64,000 bases of DNA from DATFQE01 sp963739085. Its GTDB lineage: Bacteria > Actinomycetota > Thermoleophilia > Gaiellales > Gaiellaceae. Positions 54,310-63,218 of this stretch are shown in pieces. Within the stretch, counting starts at the first letter, position 1. Each line of letters begins with the position of its first letter. Made by a program: the position numbers and the translations under genes. The DNA is taken from positions 1 to 64,000 of the forward strand of contig CAVTZA010000023.1 in assembly GCA_963739085.1 (NCBI GenBank), written 5' to 3'. The notes beneath the pieces are model-generated. The model was not told the DNA's origin, did not search any database, and was given only the letters and a program-made list of their open reading frames with translations.

Positions 54310-57300
54310 CTACGGAGTGGAGATCCCCTGACCGCCGAACTCGAACCAGTTGAGGTTGAACAAGTTGGTCGTGGGACCGCCCGGGATCGAGCGGAACACG
54401 AGGTACAGCTTGTGCGTCCCCGGCGGGTAGCCGACCGCCGTGGTCTGGGTCGCGTAGACGTTGCCCGTGCTGTTGATCCCGATCGTCGCGGCGAGCGGGC
54501 CGTCCGGCGCGTCGAACCGAAGCTCCACGGCAGCCCTCGGGTTTCCGGCCGTCCCCGCGGCCTGAACGCGGAACGAGCCCGAGTCCATGTTGAGGAAGTT
54601 CACCGGGTCGAGCGACGGCCCGCCGAGCGCGATCCAGTCGCCGGGGTCGATGCTCTGCACCTGGACGCCGTTGCCGTCGGCGGTGAAGCCGACCGTCGTC
54701 CCGCTAGTCGTCAGGACCTCCGCCTCCTGATGCTTTTGCTGGAGGACGATCTGCTCCGTCGACGAGAGGCCGCCGCTGTCGGTGTACGACGCGCTGAGCC
54801 CGCCCGCGACGTAGCCGCCGGCGTGCATCGCGTCGGCGGGATCCGTCTGGTAGACGCCGGAGCAGCCGGTCTGCGTCGCCCCCGCGTGGCCGTGCGTGTC
54901 ATGGACGAGGACGAAGGTCAGCTGCACCCTGGTGCAGTCGATCGTCGAGTCCTCCGGGTCGGTGACGGTGACGCTCCAGGGGATCTTGTCCCCGAAGGAG
55001 AAGAAGCCGCCGGCGACCGGCGTCGCGATCGTCACCTTCGGCGCCGTGTTGCCGACGGTGATCTTCACCGTTGCGACGGCGGATTTGCCGCTCGAGTTCG
55101 CCACCGTCAGCTTGGCCGTGTAGTCGCCCACCGTCGTGTACGTGAAGGTCGGGCTCGGATCGAGCGAATCGACCGTGCCGTCGTTCTGGAAGTCCCAGGC
55201 GAACGTGATCGACTCGTTCGGATCCGGATCCGAGGAGCCGGCGCTCGAGAAGTTCACGGTCAGCGGCGCCTGCCCGGACGACGGCGTCGCCGATGCGACT
55301 GCCGTCGGCGCACGCGTGCCCTTGACGTAGCTGAACCTGACGAGCTTGGCGTCCGGGTTCGCCCGGAAGAAGCCGTCGCCGTACGTGAGCAGGTAGAAGT
55401 TGCCGTCCGGGCCGAACTTGCTGTCCATCGGCGCGTCGCAGAAGAACGGCTGCGGCTGCTCGCCGCAGTTGAGCGTCTCGCTGATCTTGAAGATCTTCCC
55501 CTGCGAGTCGAGCCGGACCTCGCGCAGGTAGTCGCGGGTGAACTCGGAGAAGATGAACGCGCCGCCGAAGTACGCAGGGAACTTCGTCGCGCTCGGGTTG
55601 ACGGGGTCGTACTCGTACGGCACCGCTCCGTGTGGACCGACGCCGCCGCCGGGGCCGAACTCCGGGAAGAGCTGTGGACACGAGGTGGCGCCCGAGCCGT
55701 TGTAGTAGGCGAAGCACGGCGTACCGAGCGGGCCGCCGGGCGGCGCGTTGTTGTCCTGGAAGGAGTACCAGACGTCCGGTTGCGCGATCGGCGGCGCGAA
55801 CTGGTTACCCGTGTTCCAGCGCGAGGTGTTCTCGGTCCCGCGGCTTGCGTTGTCGCACTCGAACGGCTTCGGCGGGCTGTCGAGAGTCTGCGCCGTGTTG
55901 AAGTTCCACGTGTAGTACGGCAGCTTCGGCGAGTAGCAGAGCGGCCACCCGTAGTTGGACGGGCGGCGGATGATCTCGATCCGCCCGGCGCCGGCGGGGC
56001 CGCGCAGGTTCTCCGGCACCCGCGAGTCGGGCGAGTAGTCGGTGACATACGCCACGTCGTTGCCGTCGAGGTTGAGCCGGAACGGGTTCCGGAAGCCCAT
56101 CGCGTAGATCTCGGGCCGTGTGCCGGCCGTGCCGGGCGGGAACAGGTTGCCGGACGGAATCGTGTACGAGCCGTCGGGCTGCACGTGGATGCGGAGGACC
56201 TTGCCGCGCAGGTCGTTCGTGTTGAGCGCGGAGCGCCGCGCGTCGACCCAGGGCACGTTGAAGAGCGCGCCCTCTTGCGTGGTCGCGACCGTGACGGCGG
56301 GGCTGTCGGCCGTCATCTGTGGGACGTTCGTCTCCGAGAGCGACCCGCGGAAGTTGACGGTGCGCGTGTTCGTCCCCGTCACGGCGACGTCGTCGATGTT
56401 GGCGAGGGCCTCGAGCTTCTGCTCGAGATCCGTGTTCGAGATCGGCACGGCGATGGGAGCAGTCGTCTGGCCGTCGAACGTCAGGGTGAACGTGCCCCCG
56501 GTCGCCGACACGGCGACCGTCTGGTTTTCGTTCGTGAGCATGTCGTTGAAGGGCGAGAACCCGCCGGAGTTGCCGCCGCCGGCGGGCGTGTCGTCGCCCG
56601 TGACCATCCAGAGGTTGTTCTGCGAGTCGAACCGGATCTCGCCCGCCACGTGGCAGCAGGCGCCGCGGTTGACCCCGACCTTCAGGATCTTCTGTTCGGT
56701 CGCGAAGTCCAGGTGCGGCGTCGGCTGCTCGACGAACTTGAAGCGGCTGAGCTGGAAGTAGCCCTTCCAGACGTCCCAGACGCTCGGGTCGGCGCTCGGC
56801 GTCGTCGGCGCGTTCCCTTCCGGGGTCGTCGGCGGGTAGGGCGGGTCCATGTTCGTCGGCGCGTAGTAGACGTAGACCCACTTGTTCGTCGCGAAGTCCT
56901 TGTCGATCGCGACGCCCTGGAGCCCGTCCTCGCTGTTCGTGTAGACGTCGAAGTGGTTGACGATCGTCGACGTCCCGCCCGCCGGGTCGACGAGCCGCAG
57001 ATCACCGCTGCGGGCGGTCTCGAGGATGCGGCCGTCGGGCAGGACCTCGAAGCCCATCGGCTCGCCGAGGCCGCCCGGGTTGGTCGCCAGTATCCGCATC
57101 TCGTAGTTCGACAGCACGGTGGCGCCGCAATCGCCGGGAGCCACGCCGGCCGCCCACTCGAGCGCACGGAGCAGGTGCGTCTGGAATGCGGGCTCGGAGA
57201 ACGAGGCCGTCGTATCGCCGCCGGCCGTGTAGAACGAGCGTCCGCCCTTGAAGTCCCGGCACCACGCGACGGGGTGGTCGAAGCCCATCGTGCCGCCGGT

Positions 57301-57942
57301 GATGGCGGGGAGCGTTGCGCCCGACGGCTGGATGTCGAACGGCTTCTCGACGACCGTGGCGAGGACGTGCGAGGACCCGCGAACGTTCTTGTCGAAGTTG
57401 AACCAGCGGTCGGTTCGCGTCCAGTACTCGGGGAGGTCCTTCGTTGCGGGATGGACGCGATCGGCGACCTTGACCGTCGCCTGCTGCGCGGCGGTCTCTC
57501 CGGTCGCGCGCGCGCCGAGCAGGTCGCTCAGGAACTGCCAGTTCGGCTCGGCGTTGATCGCCGCGTGGATGCCGAAGAAGCCGCCCCCGTTCTTGAAGTA
57601 CTGCTCGAAGTTGGCCTGCTGCGGATTGGTCAGCACGTCGCCCGTCGTGTTCAGGAACACGACCGCGCGGTAGCGCTCGAGCTGCTTGACCGTGTCGAAC
57701 TTGTCCGCCTGGTCGCTCGCCTCGACGGCGAAGTTGTTGGCCTTGCCGAGTTCGCGGATCGCCGCCACCCCGTCCTTCGTCGAGGCGTGGCTCCCGGCTG
57801 CAGCCTTCGTGAAGACGAACACGCGATACGAAGGCTTCGAGCTGCTCGCCGGCGGAGCGGGCGCAGCGGCAGCAGGCAAGGCAAGCGCGAGAACGGCCGG
57901 CACGAGCCAGCGCAGGACGGTTGTCCGGCTTGCGGACGTCAC
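54310..57942 (-). CDS. secreted ThuA - sugar dehydrogenase propeller - PKD multidomain protein
   Basis: 1210 residues. After a signal peptide (1-27) comes a ThuA (trehalose-utilisation-like) domain at about 38-270 (VFVFTKAAAGSHAS, GGGFFGIHAA, GFDHPVAWCRDF). Next is a sorbosone/glucose-dehydrogenase-type six-bladed propeller at about 285-850 (GFEVLPDGRILETARSGDL, ACCHVAGEIRFD). Then a PKD domain (VASATPSSGQAPLTVNF ... YTAKLTVANSSG) and a C-terminal CBM6-like domain (residues 1080-1208). A beta-domain of about 85 residues is inserted in the propeller near 470-554. Probably oxidises or binds a polysaccharide-derived sugar outside the cell. GTG start with GGGGGAGG. Confidence 0.88.
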   Translation of the reverse strand: MTSASRTTVLRWLVPAVLALALPAAAAPAPPASSSKPSYRVFVFTKAAAGSHASTKDGVAAIRELGKANNFAVEASDQADKFDTVKQLERYRAVVFLNTTGDVLTNPQQANFEQYFKNGGGFFGIHAAINAEPNWQFLSDLLGARATGETAAQQATVKVADRVHPATKDLPEYWTRTDRWFNFDKNVRGSSHVLATVVEKPFDIQPSGATLPAITGGTMGFDHPVAWCRDFKGGRSFYTAGGDTTASFSEPAFQTHLLRALEWAAGVAPGDCGATVLSNYEMRILATNPGGLGEPMGFEVLPDGRILETARSGDLRLVDPAGGTSTIVNHFDVYTNSEDGLQGVAIDKDFATNKWVYVYYAPTNMDPPYPPTTPEGNAPTTPSADPSVWDVWKGYFQLSRFKFVEQPTPHLDFATEQKILKVGVNRGACCHVAGEIRFDSQNNLWMVTGDDTPAGGGNSGGFSPFNDMLTNENQTVAVSATGGTFTLTFDGQTTAPIAVPISNTDLEQKLEALANIDDVAVTGTNTRTVNFRGSLSETNVPQMTADSPAVTVATTQEGALFNVPWVDARRSALNTNDLRGKVLRIHVQPDGSYTIPSGNLFPPGTAGTRPEIYAMGFRNPFRLNLDGNDVAYVTDYSPDSRVPENLRGPAGAGRIEIIRRPSNYGWPLCYSPKLPYYTWNFNTAQTLDSPPKPFECDNASRGTENTSRWNTGNQFAPPIAQPDVWYSFQDNNAPPGGPLGTPCFAYYNGSGATSCPQLFPEFGPGGGVGPHGAVPYEYDPVNPSATKFPAYFGGAFIFSEFTRDYLREVRLDSQGKIFKISETLNCGEQPQPFFCDAPMDSKFGPDGNFYLLTYGDGFFRANPDAKLVRFSYVKGTRAPTAVASATPSSGQAPLTVNFSSAGSSDPDPNESITFAWDFQNDGTVDSLDPSPTFTYTTVGDYTAKLTVANSSGKSAVATVKITVGNTAPKVTIATPVAGGFFSFGDKIPWSVTVTDPEDSTIDCTRVQLTFVLVHDTHGHAGATQTGCSGVYQTDPADAMHAGGYVAGGLSASYTDSGGLSSTEQIVLQQKHQEAEVLTTSGTTVGFTADGNGVQVQSIDPGDWIALGGPSLDPVNFLNMDSGSFRVQAAGTAGNPRAAVELRFDAPDGPLAATIGINSTGNVYATQTTAVGYPPGTHKLYLVFRSIPGGPTTNLFNLNWFEFGGQGISTP

Positions 57943-58126
57943 TGAGAACCTCCCCCATGAGTGATGTCGAGCGTCTGGCGGCGGGCGTTCGGCGTCGGTG
58001 CGGCCGCAGAGATCGATTCACCTGCCGCACGGCCCAGCGCATTGCCTGCGCCGATGACCGAGCTCATTGCCGCGGGACTCTACGACATCTTCTGCCTGAC
58101 GACTGGATAAGTTGCTAGCTGGTAAA

Positions 58127-58150
58127 GCAAAGTTTGCGTCGATAACGCAA
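58127..58150. promoter_or_regulatory. nested inverted repeats upstream of the ROK gene
   Basis: GCAAA-G-TTTGC (58127-58137) and TTGCGT-N5-ACGCAA (58134-58150) overlap in an AT-rich patch of the 265-base gap between the divergent ThuA-type and ROK genes. They are candidate operators of the ROK regulator. Nothing else is visible in 57943-58207 beyond the TAGACT box at 58192-58197. Confidence 0.5.
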
Positions 58151-58191
58151 GAAGTTTGGTCGGCGAGATGCAAAAGATGGCGACATCGGCG

Positions 58192-58197
58192 TAGACT
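58192..58197 (+). promoter_or_regulatory. -10 box of the ROK gene
   Basis: TAGACT, 10 bases before ATG 58208; no ribosome site. Confidence 0.45.
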
Positions 58198-58207
58198 GGC
58201 GGCTGCG

Positions 58208-59595
58208 ATGACGCGGACCGATCGCCCCGGCCGAAGAACGCCTTCAGGGGATCGTCAGCGTGCTCGATCACGTCCGAACGCACGGTTCTTCGACGCGAGC
58301 CGGCCTGGTGCACGCGACGGGGCTCAGCCGTGCCGTCGTGACGCAGCGGGTCGGCGAGCTGATCGAGTACGGCGTGCTCGCGGAGGGCGATCTGGGTGCG
58401 TCCACGGGTGGGCGTGCCCCGCGCCTCGTCCGCTTCCGCGCCGACGCCGGCCACCTGCTGGTGGCGGATCTCGGCGCGACGAGCATGGACGTCGCCGTGG
58501 CCGACCTGTCCGGGTCGATCCTCGCCCACGTCCAGGAGCCGTGCGACATCGCGGCCGGCCCGGAGAGCGTCCTCGCCCGCGTCGAGGCGCTCTTCGCCGG
58601 GAGCCTCGGCGCCGAGTCGAGGCCAGGCTCCCTTTGGGGGATCGGCATTGGGGTGCCGGGCCCGGTCGAGTTCGACACCGGTAAGCCGATCGCGCCGCCG
58701 ATCATGCCCGGCTGGGACCGCTACTCGGTTCGCGAGCGGTTTGCCCACTACCAGGTTCCCGTGTGGGTCGACAACGACGTCAACGTGATGGCCGTCGGCG
58801 AGCGTCGGGCCGGGATCGCGCGGGGCCACGACAACGTGGTGTTCGTCAAGATCGGGACCGGCATCGGCGCGGGGATCGTCGTGAATGGGAGGCTGCACCG
58901 CGGGGCCCAGGGCTGTGCCGGCGACGTCGGACACATCCAGATCACCGACGACCCGGCGGTCGTGTGTCGGTGCGGCAACATCGGCTGCCTGGAGGCGCTC
59001 GCCGGAGGAGGAGCACTGGGCCGCGATGCCGAGTCGGTTGCACGACAGGATCGCAGCCCGTTCCTTCGGAGGCTCCTGGAGGAGAAGGGCTCGCTCGACG
59101 GCGGCGGACGTGGCCAGCGGCGCAAGCCACGGCGACCCGACCTGCGTCGAGCTGCTCACGAATGCGGGGCGGCTGGTCGGGCACATGCTCGCGAGCGTCG
59201 TGAACTTCTTCAACCCGTCGCTGATCGTCATCGGCGGCGGCGTCGCGGGTGCGGGCGACCAGCTGCTCGCGACGATCCGCGAGACCGTTTACCGGCGCTC
59301 GCTGCCGCTGGCGACGCGGGAGCTCGTCGTCAAGCGGTCGGAGCTCGGCGATCGCGCGGGCGTCGTCGGCGCGGCGGCGATCGTGACCGACGAGCTGTTC
59401 AGGGCGACGCACCTACGGCAGTGGCTCGACGTCGGGACGTCCCAACGGTGGACACGTGGTGGCGGCTCCCCACTGATGCCGCGGCAAGACAGATCCAGCT
59501 TGCACGGATTCGTCGAATCGGTGTTAGCTAGATCCCTGTTCTGCGCAAGGTGCGCATACGAGAAGGAGGGCAAATATGAAAGCTCGCGTTCTTGA
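58208..59595 (+). CDS. ROK-family transcriptional repressor, frame-shifted twice
   Basis: Xylose-repressor-type ROK protein: N-terminal winged helix (SSTRAGLVHATGLSRAVVTQRVGELIEYG), sugar-kinase-like domain (LVADLGATSMDVAV, IGIGVPGPV, KIGTGIGAGIVV) and the zinc motif CRCGNIGCLE. The DNA-binding head makes it a regulator rather than a kinase. Extra bases near 58229 (between MTRTDRP and AEERLQG) and 59096 (between EEKGSL and TAADVAS) break the frame. The tail after TDELF is atypical and runs 20 bases into the next gene, so a further error near 59430 is possible. Probably controls the ABC genes that follow. Confidence 0.8.
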
Positions 59596-60640
59596 CGGCC
59601 GATGGCGTCCCCGGGCGCTGGCCGTCGCGATGGTCGCCGGCCTCGCCGTGCTGTTGGCGGGGTTCGCGACCAGCGGTAACGCGACGAGCACGCAGACGAA
59701 GTACACGCTCGGCATCTCCAACACGCTGGTCGGCAACGGCTGGCGCGAGGGGATGATCTGCTCGATCAAGGCGCAGGCTCTGAAGAGCGGGCAGGTGTCC
59801 GACCTCCGGATCGCCCACCGCCAGACGGACACGGCGGGCCAGATCGCCGACATCCGCACGATGATCTCCGCGGGCGTCAACGCGATCATCATCAACCCGT
59901 CGAATGCGAACGCGCTCAAGCCGATTGCGGCGCAGGCGCGGGCCCGCGGCATCACGGTGGTCTTCATCGACCAGTACGTGAACGCTCCGGGCGTCTACAA
60001 CGCGACGAACGACCAGGTCGCGTACGGGCGGCTCGGCGCCGAGTGGCTGTTCAAGAAGATCGGCGGCCGCGGCAACGTCGTCGAGATGCGGGGCATCGCC
60101 GGAGTGCCGGCCGACACCGATCGGCACAAGGGCTTCCTGCAGGCGAAGAAGAAGTACCCGAACATCAAGGTCGTGAAGTCGGTCTTCACCGGGTGGCAGT
60201 TCGCCCCGGGCGGGAAGCAGATGCTCGACCTCCTGAACTCCGGCACGAAGGTCGACGGGGTCTGGACCTCCGGCATCGACTACACGGTGGTCAACGCGTT
60301 CAAGACCGCGAAGAAGAAGTACGTTCCGGTCGTGGGCGCCGACAACTTCGGCTTCATCCGGCAGGTCAAGGGCCGCTACCCGGGCTTCCAGGGTGCGGCC
60401 GTGACCAACCCGTCGTCGATCGGCGGCGTGGGCGTGTCGGTGGCGCTGAAGGCGCTGAACAAGCAGTCCGTGCCGAAGTGGGTCAAGCTGAAGCCGGACG
60501 TATGGACGTGGCCTGCGGACAAGGCCAAGATCAACCGCTTCGCCCAGCCGGGCGCCGCGGCGGACGCGAGCGCACAGCTCCAGATCTCGCCGTGGACGAC
60601 GTACAGCCTGTCTCAGTACAAGGCGTGCAAGGGCCCCTAG
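59576..60640 (+). CDS. sugar ABC transporter substrate-binding protein (ribose/periplasmic-binding type)
   Basis: 354 residues of the type-1 periplasmic-binding fold (RbsB-like). Export signal (13-37), then ISNTLVGNGWREGM, IADIRTMISAGVNAIIINPSNANAL, VVFIDQYVN, the second lobe GIAGVPADTDRHKGFLQA and VWTSGIDYTVVNAF. Binds a mono- or oligosaccharide outside the cell; identity unknown. Strong ribosome site (aaggaggg) before ATG 59576. Confidence 0.9.
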   Translation: MKARVLDGRWRPRALAVAMVAGLAVLLAGFATSGNATSTQTKYTLGISNTLVGNGWREGMICSIKAQALKSGQVSDLRIAHRQTDTAGQIADIRTMISAGVNAIIINPSNANALKPIAAQARARGITVVFIDQYVNAPGVYNATNDQVAYGRLGAEWLFKKIGGRGNVVEMRGIAGVPADTDRHKGFLQAKKKYPNIKVVKSVFTGWQFAPGGKQMLDLLNSGTKVDGVWTSGIDYTVVNAFKTAKKKYVPVVGADNFGFIRQVKGRYPGFQGAAVTNPSSIGGVGVSVALKALNKQSVPKWVKLKPDVWTWPADKAKINRFAQPGAAADASAQLQISPWTTYSLSQYKACKGP

Positions 60641-60660
60641 GCCGAAGCAGCAGTCCGGAG

Positions 60661-60685
60661 AGGGGGCGGCGGTTCGCCGCCCCCT
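60661..60685 (+). terminator. hairpin between binding-protein and ATPase genes
   Basis: Perfect 11-bp stem (60661-60671 with 60675-60685) and 3-base loop, no T-run, 20 bases before the ATPase start. Placement suggests partial termination or mRNA protection, giving more binding protein than ATPase. Confidence 0.6.
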
Positions 60686-60704
60686 CCCACTCTTCGGAGA
60701 GCAT

Positions 60705-62216
60705 GTGAGCGACGAGGCGGCGCCGCTCCTCGAGGCACGCGGAGTCGCCAAGCACTACGGGCCGGTCGTCGCGCTCCGGTCGGCCGACCTGTCCGTGACC
60801 GCGGGTGAGGTGCACGCTTTGCTCGGCGCGAACGGCGCCGGCAAGAGCACGCTCGTGAAGTGCCTCACCGGCGTGATCCGGCCTGATGCCGGCACGATCT
60901 CGGTCGCCGGGCGGAAGGCCCGCCCCCGATCGCCGACGCACGCAGCCCGGCTCGGGCTGTCGCCCGTCTTCCAGGATCCGGCGCTCGTCCCCGACCTGAG
61001 CGTCGCGCAGAACCTTCGCCTGACCGGCTCGTCCGTGGACGCGGTGCGCGAGCAGCTCGAGTCGATGGCACTGAAGGTCAGCTTCCGCGAGCTCGTCGGC
61101 GACCTGCCGCTCCCGATCCTGCGCATGCTCGACCTCGCGCGTGCGCTCACCCACGACCCGCAGCTCCTGATCCTCGATGAGATCACGGCCGCCCTGCCCT
61201 CGGACCTGGCCGAGCGCGTCTTCGCGGTCATGCGCGAGCGGCGGGAACGCGGCCGCTCGGTCCTGTTCATCACCCACCGCCTCGCAGAGGTGATCGTCAT
61301 GTGCGACCGCGCGACGATCCTCCGCGACGGCCACGACGTCGGGACGATGTTGCCCCGCGAGGGCGGCGAGGCGCAGATCGTCGAGACGATGCTCGGGCCG
61401 GAGGCCGCGCGCGCCGAGGCGGCGGCCGCGAAGGTCGAGACGGCCGAGTTGCCGGAGGAAGAGGCGGCGGCGGAAGAGGCGGCGACCGTGCTCAGCGTCG
61501 ACGACCTCCGTGTCGGCGGCGTGCAGGGCATCTCGTTCAGGCTGCGCAAGGGCGAGGTGCTCGGCGTGGCCGCGCTCGAGGGCCAGGGCCAGGACGAGCT
61601 GTTCGAGGCCCTCGCCGGACAGCGGAAGGCCGAGGGGGGCGAGGTCCTGGTCGACGACAAGCCGTTCCGGCCGCGGCACCCGTACGACGCCGTCCGCCGG
61701 AACGTCGTGCTCGTGCCGCCCGACCGCCTGCTGGCCCTGCTGCCGCAGCGGTCGGTCCGCGAGAACGTGGCGGCGCCGCTCTACAACACGCCGCTCCGCT
61801 GGGGCCCGATCAACATGCGCGAGGAGGGCCGGCGCGTTCGCCGGGCGGTCGACGCGCTCCAGATCGACATGCGCGCGGCCCGGCAGGTCCGGCGGCTCTC
61901 GGGCGGCAACCAGCAGAAGGTCACGATCGCGCGCTGGATCGCCTCCGGATTCGCGGTCCTGCTCTGCAACGACCCGACGCGTGGGATCGACGTCGGCACG
62001 AAACGCCAGGTCTACGCGCTGCTCCGCGAGCTCGCGAACGACGGCGCCGCGATCCTCTTCTTCAGCTCGGAGCTGGCCGAGTTCCCGCTGGTCTGCGACC
62101 GCGTCCTCACCGTGTACGGCGGACGCGTGACGGCAGAGCTGTCCGGCGCCGCCGCCGACGAGGCGACGCTGCTCCAGGCGATGCACGGGCTCCACCTCGA
62201 CGAGGCGGTGGCATGA
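60705..62216 (+). CDS. sugar ABC transporter ATP-binding protein (RbsA/MglA type, two domains)
   Basis: 503-residue tandem ATPase. Domain 1 has an intact Walker A (GANGAGKST) and Walker B (LLILDEIT), but its signature motif is replaced by LPLPILRML. Domain 2 has an intact LSGGNQQKV signature and Walker B (VLLCNDPTRGID), and a degenerate Walker A (LEGQGQDEL), as is usual in this family. An alanine/glutamate-rich linker (residues 228-262) joins them. GTG start with a ggagagc site. Feeds the permeases that follow. Confidence 0.9.
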   Translation: MSDEAAPLLEARGVAKHYGPVVALRSADLSVTAGEVHALLGANGAGKSTLVKCLTGVIRPDAGTISVAGRKARPRSPTHAARLGLSPVFQDPALVPDLSVAQNLRLTGSSVDAVREQLESMALKVSFRELVGDLPLPILRMLDLARALTHDPQLLILDEITAALPSDLAERVFAVMRERRERGRSVLFITHRLAEVIVMCDRATILRDGHDVGTMLPREGGEAQIVETMLGPEAARAEAAAAKVETAELPEEEAAAEEAATVLSVDDLRVGGVQGISFRLRKGEVLGVAALEGQGQDELFEALAGQRKAEGGEVLVDDKPFRPRHPYDAVRRNVVLVPPDRLLALLPQRSVRENVAAPLYNTPLRWGPINMREEGRRVRRAVDALQIDMRAARQVRRLSGGNQQKVTIARWIASGFAVLLCNDPTRGIDVGTKRQVYALLRELANDGAAILFFSSELAEFPLVCDRVLTVYGGRVTAELSGAAADEATLLQAMHGLHLDEAVA

Positions 62217-63218
62217 GCACGGCCTCCGCCTCAGCGCCGGCGCTCGAGTTTCGCGGCGCGAAGCCGTGGCGGCGCGCGCTCCGGCTGCACGGCTGGACGA
62301 TCGCCGTCTGGCTCGTCCTGTTCGCGATGGTGCCGTACTGGCGCTCGCTGTCCAGCCAGGACTTCAAGTTCGACCTGCAGTCGCTCGCGATCGATGCGCT
62401 ACCGCTCTGCTTTGCGGCGATGGCTCAGGCGGTGATCGTCATCTCCGGCGGCATCGACCTGTCGATCGGCTCGCTCATGGGCGTGATCAACGCGCTCTCC
62501 GCGCGCGAGATGGTCGACATGAGCTTCCGCCAGGCGCTCGCGTTCTCGCTCCTGCTGATCGTCCTCGCGATGCTCGCGAGCGCGTTCACCGGCCTGATCA
62601 TCACGGTGACCCGGATCCCGGACATCGTCGTGACGCTCGGCATGCTCTTCGTCTGGCAGGGGGTCGCGCTCTGGATCCTGGAGATCCCGGGCGGCGGCGT
62701 CCCGCTCGACTACTCGAACCTGGCGCTGGGCGACGTCGGCACGCACGGGCATCCCGAACGCGGGCGTCGCCGTGTTCGCGGCCCTGCTCCTCGTGTGGGT
62801 GCCGTTGCGCTGGCTGCGTCCGGGCCTGGCCATCTACGCGGTCGGCTCGAACCGGAACTCGGCCTATCTGAGCGGCATCAACGTCGCGCGGACCCGGGTC
62901 GGCGCGTACCTGCTCGCGGGCGTCTTCACGGGTCTCGCGGGTCTCGCTCTCTCGGCCTCGTCGGGGATCGGCGACCCGAACTCGGGCTCGACGTACACCC
63001 TCAACAGCGTGGCGGCCGTCGTGCTCGGCGGCGTTTCGCTGCTCGGCGGCGTCGGCGGCCTGATCGGCGTGATCGCGGCCGCGTACGTGCTCACGCTCTC
63101 GAAGATCATCCTGCTGCTCCGCGGCACCGACCCGAACTACGCCAACGTCTACCAGGGACTGCTGATCATCTTCGTCGTGATCATCGGCGGCCTGCTCACC
63201 AGGAAGACGAGGGCATGA
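62213..63218 (+). CDS. sugar ABC transporter permease (RbsC type), frame-shifted
   Basis: Permease of the ribose-type importer. Family signature AQAVIVISGGIDLSIGS (helix 2-3 region), IPDIVVTLGMLFVWQGV, then YAVGSNRNSAYLSGINV and GGVSLLGGVGG near the C-terminus. One extra base in the GGG run near 62747 separates GDVGTHG from IPNAGVAVFAALL; corrected length is about 334 residues. Uncorrected, the first frame runs on into the next gene. ATGA overlaps on both sides. Confidence 0.82.

Noticed and set aside
54076..57945. 1289-codon plus-strand open frame
   Set aside because: It lies antisense to the ThuA-type gene, has Arg/Val/Asp-rich shadow composition and no domain I recognise; long antisense frames are expected at this GC content.
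58208..59595. Sugar kinase (the missing kinase of the salvage pathway)
   Set aside because: The protein has an N-terminal winged helix, so it is a repressor-type ROK protein rather than a dedicated kinase.
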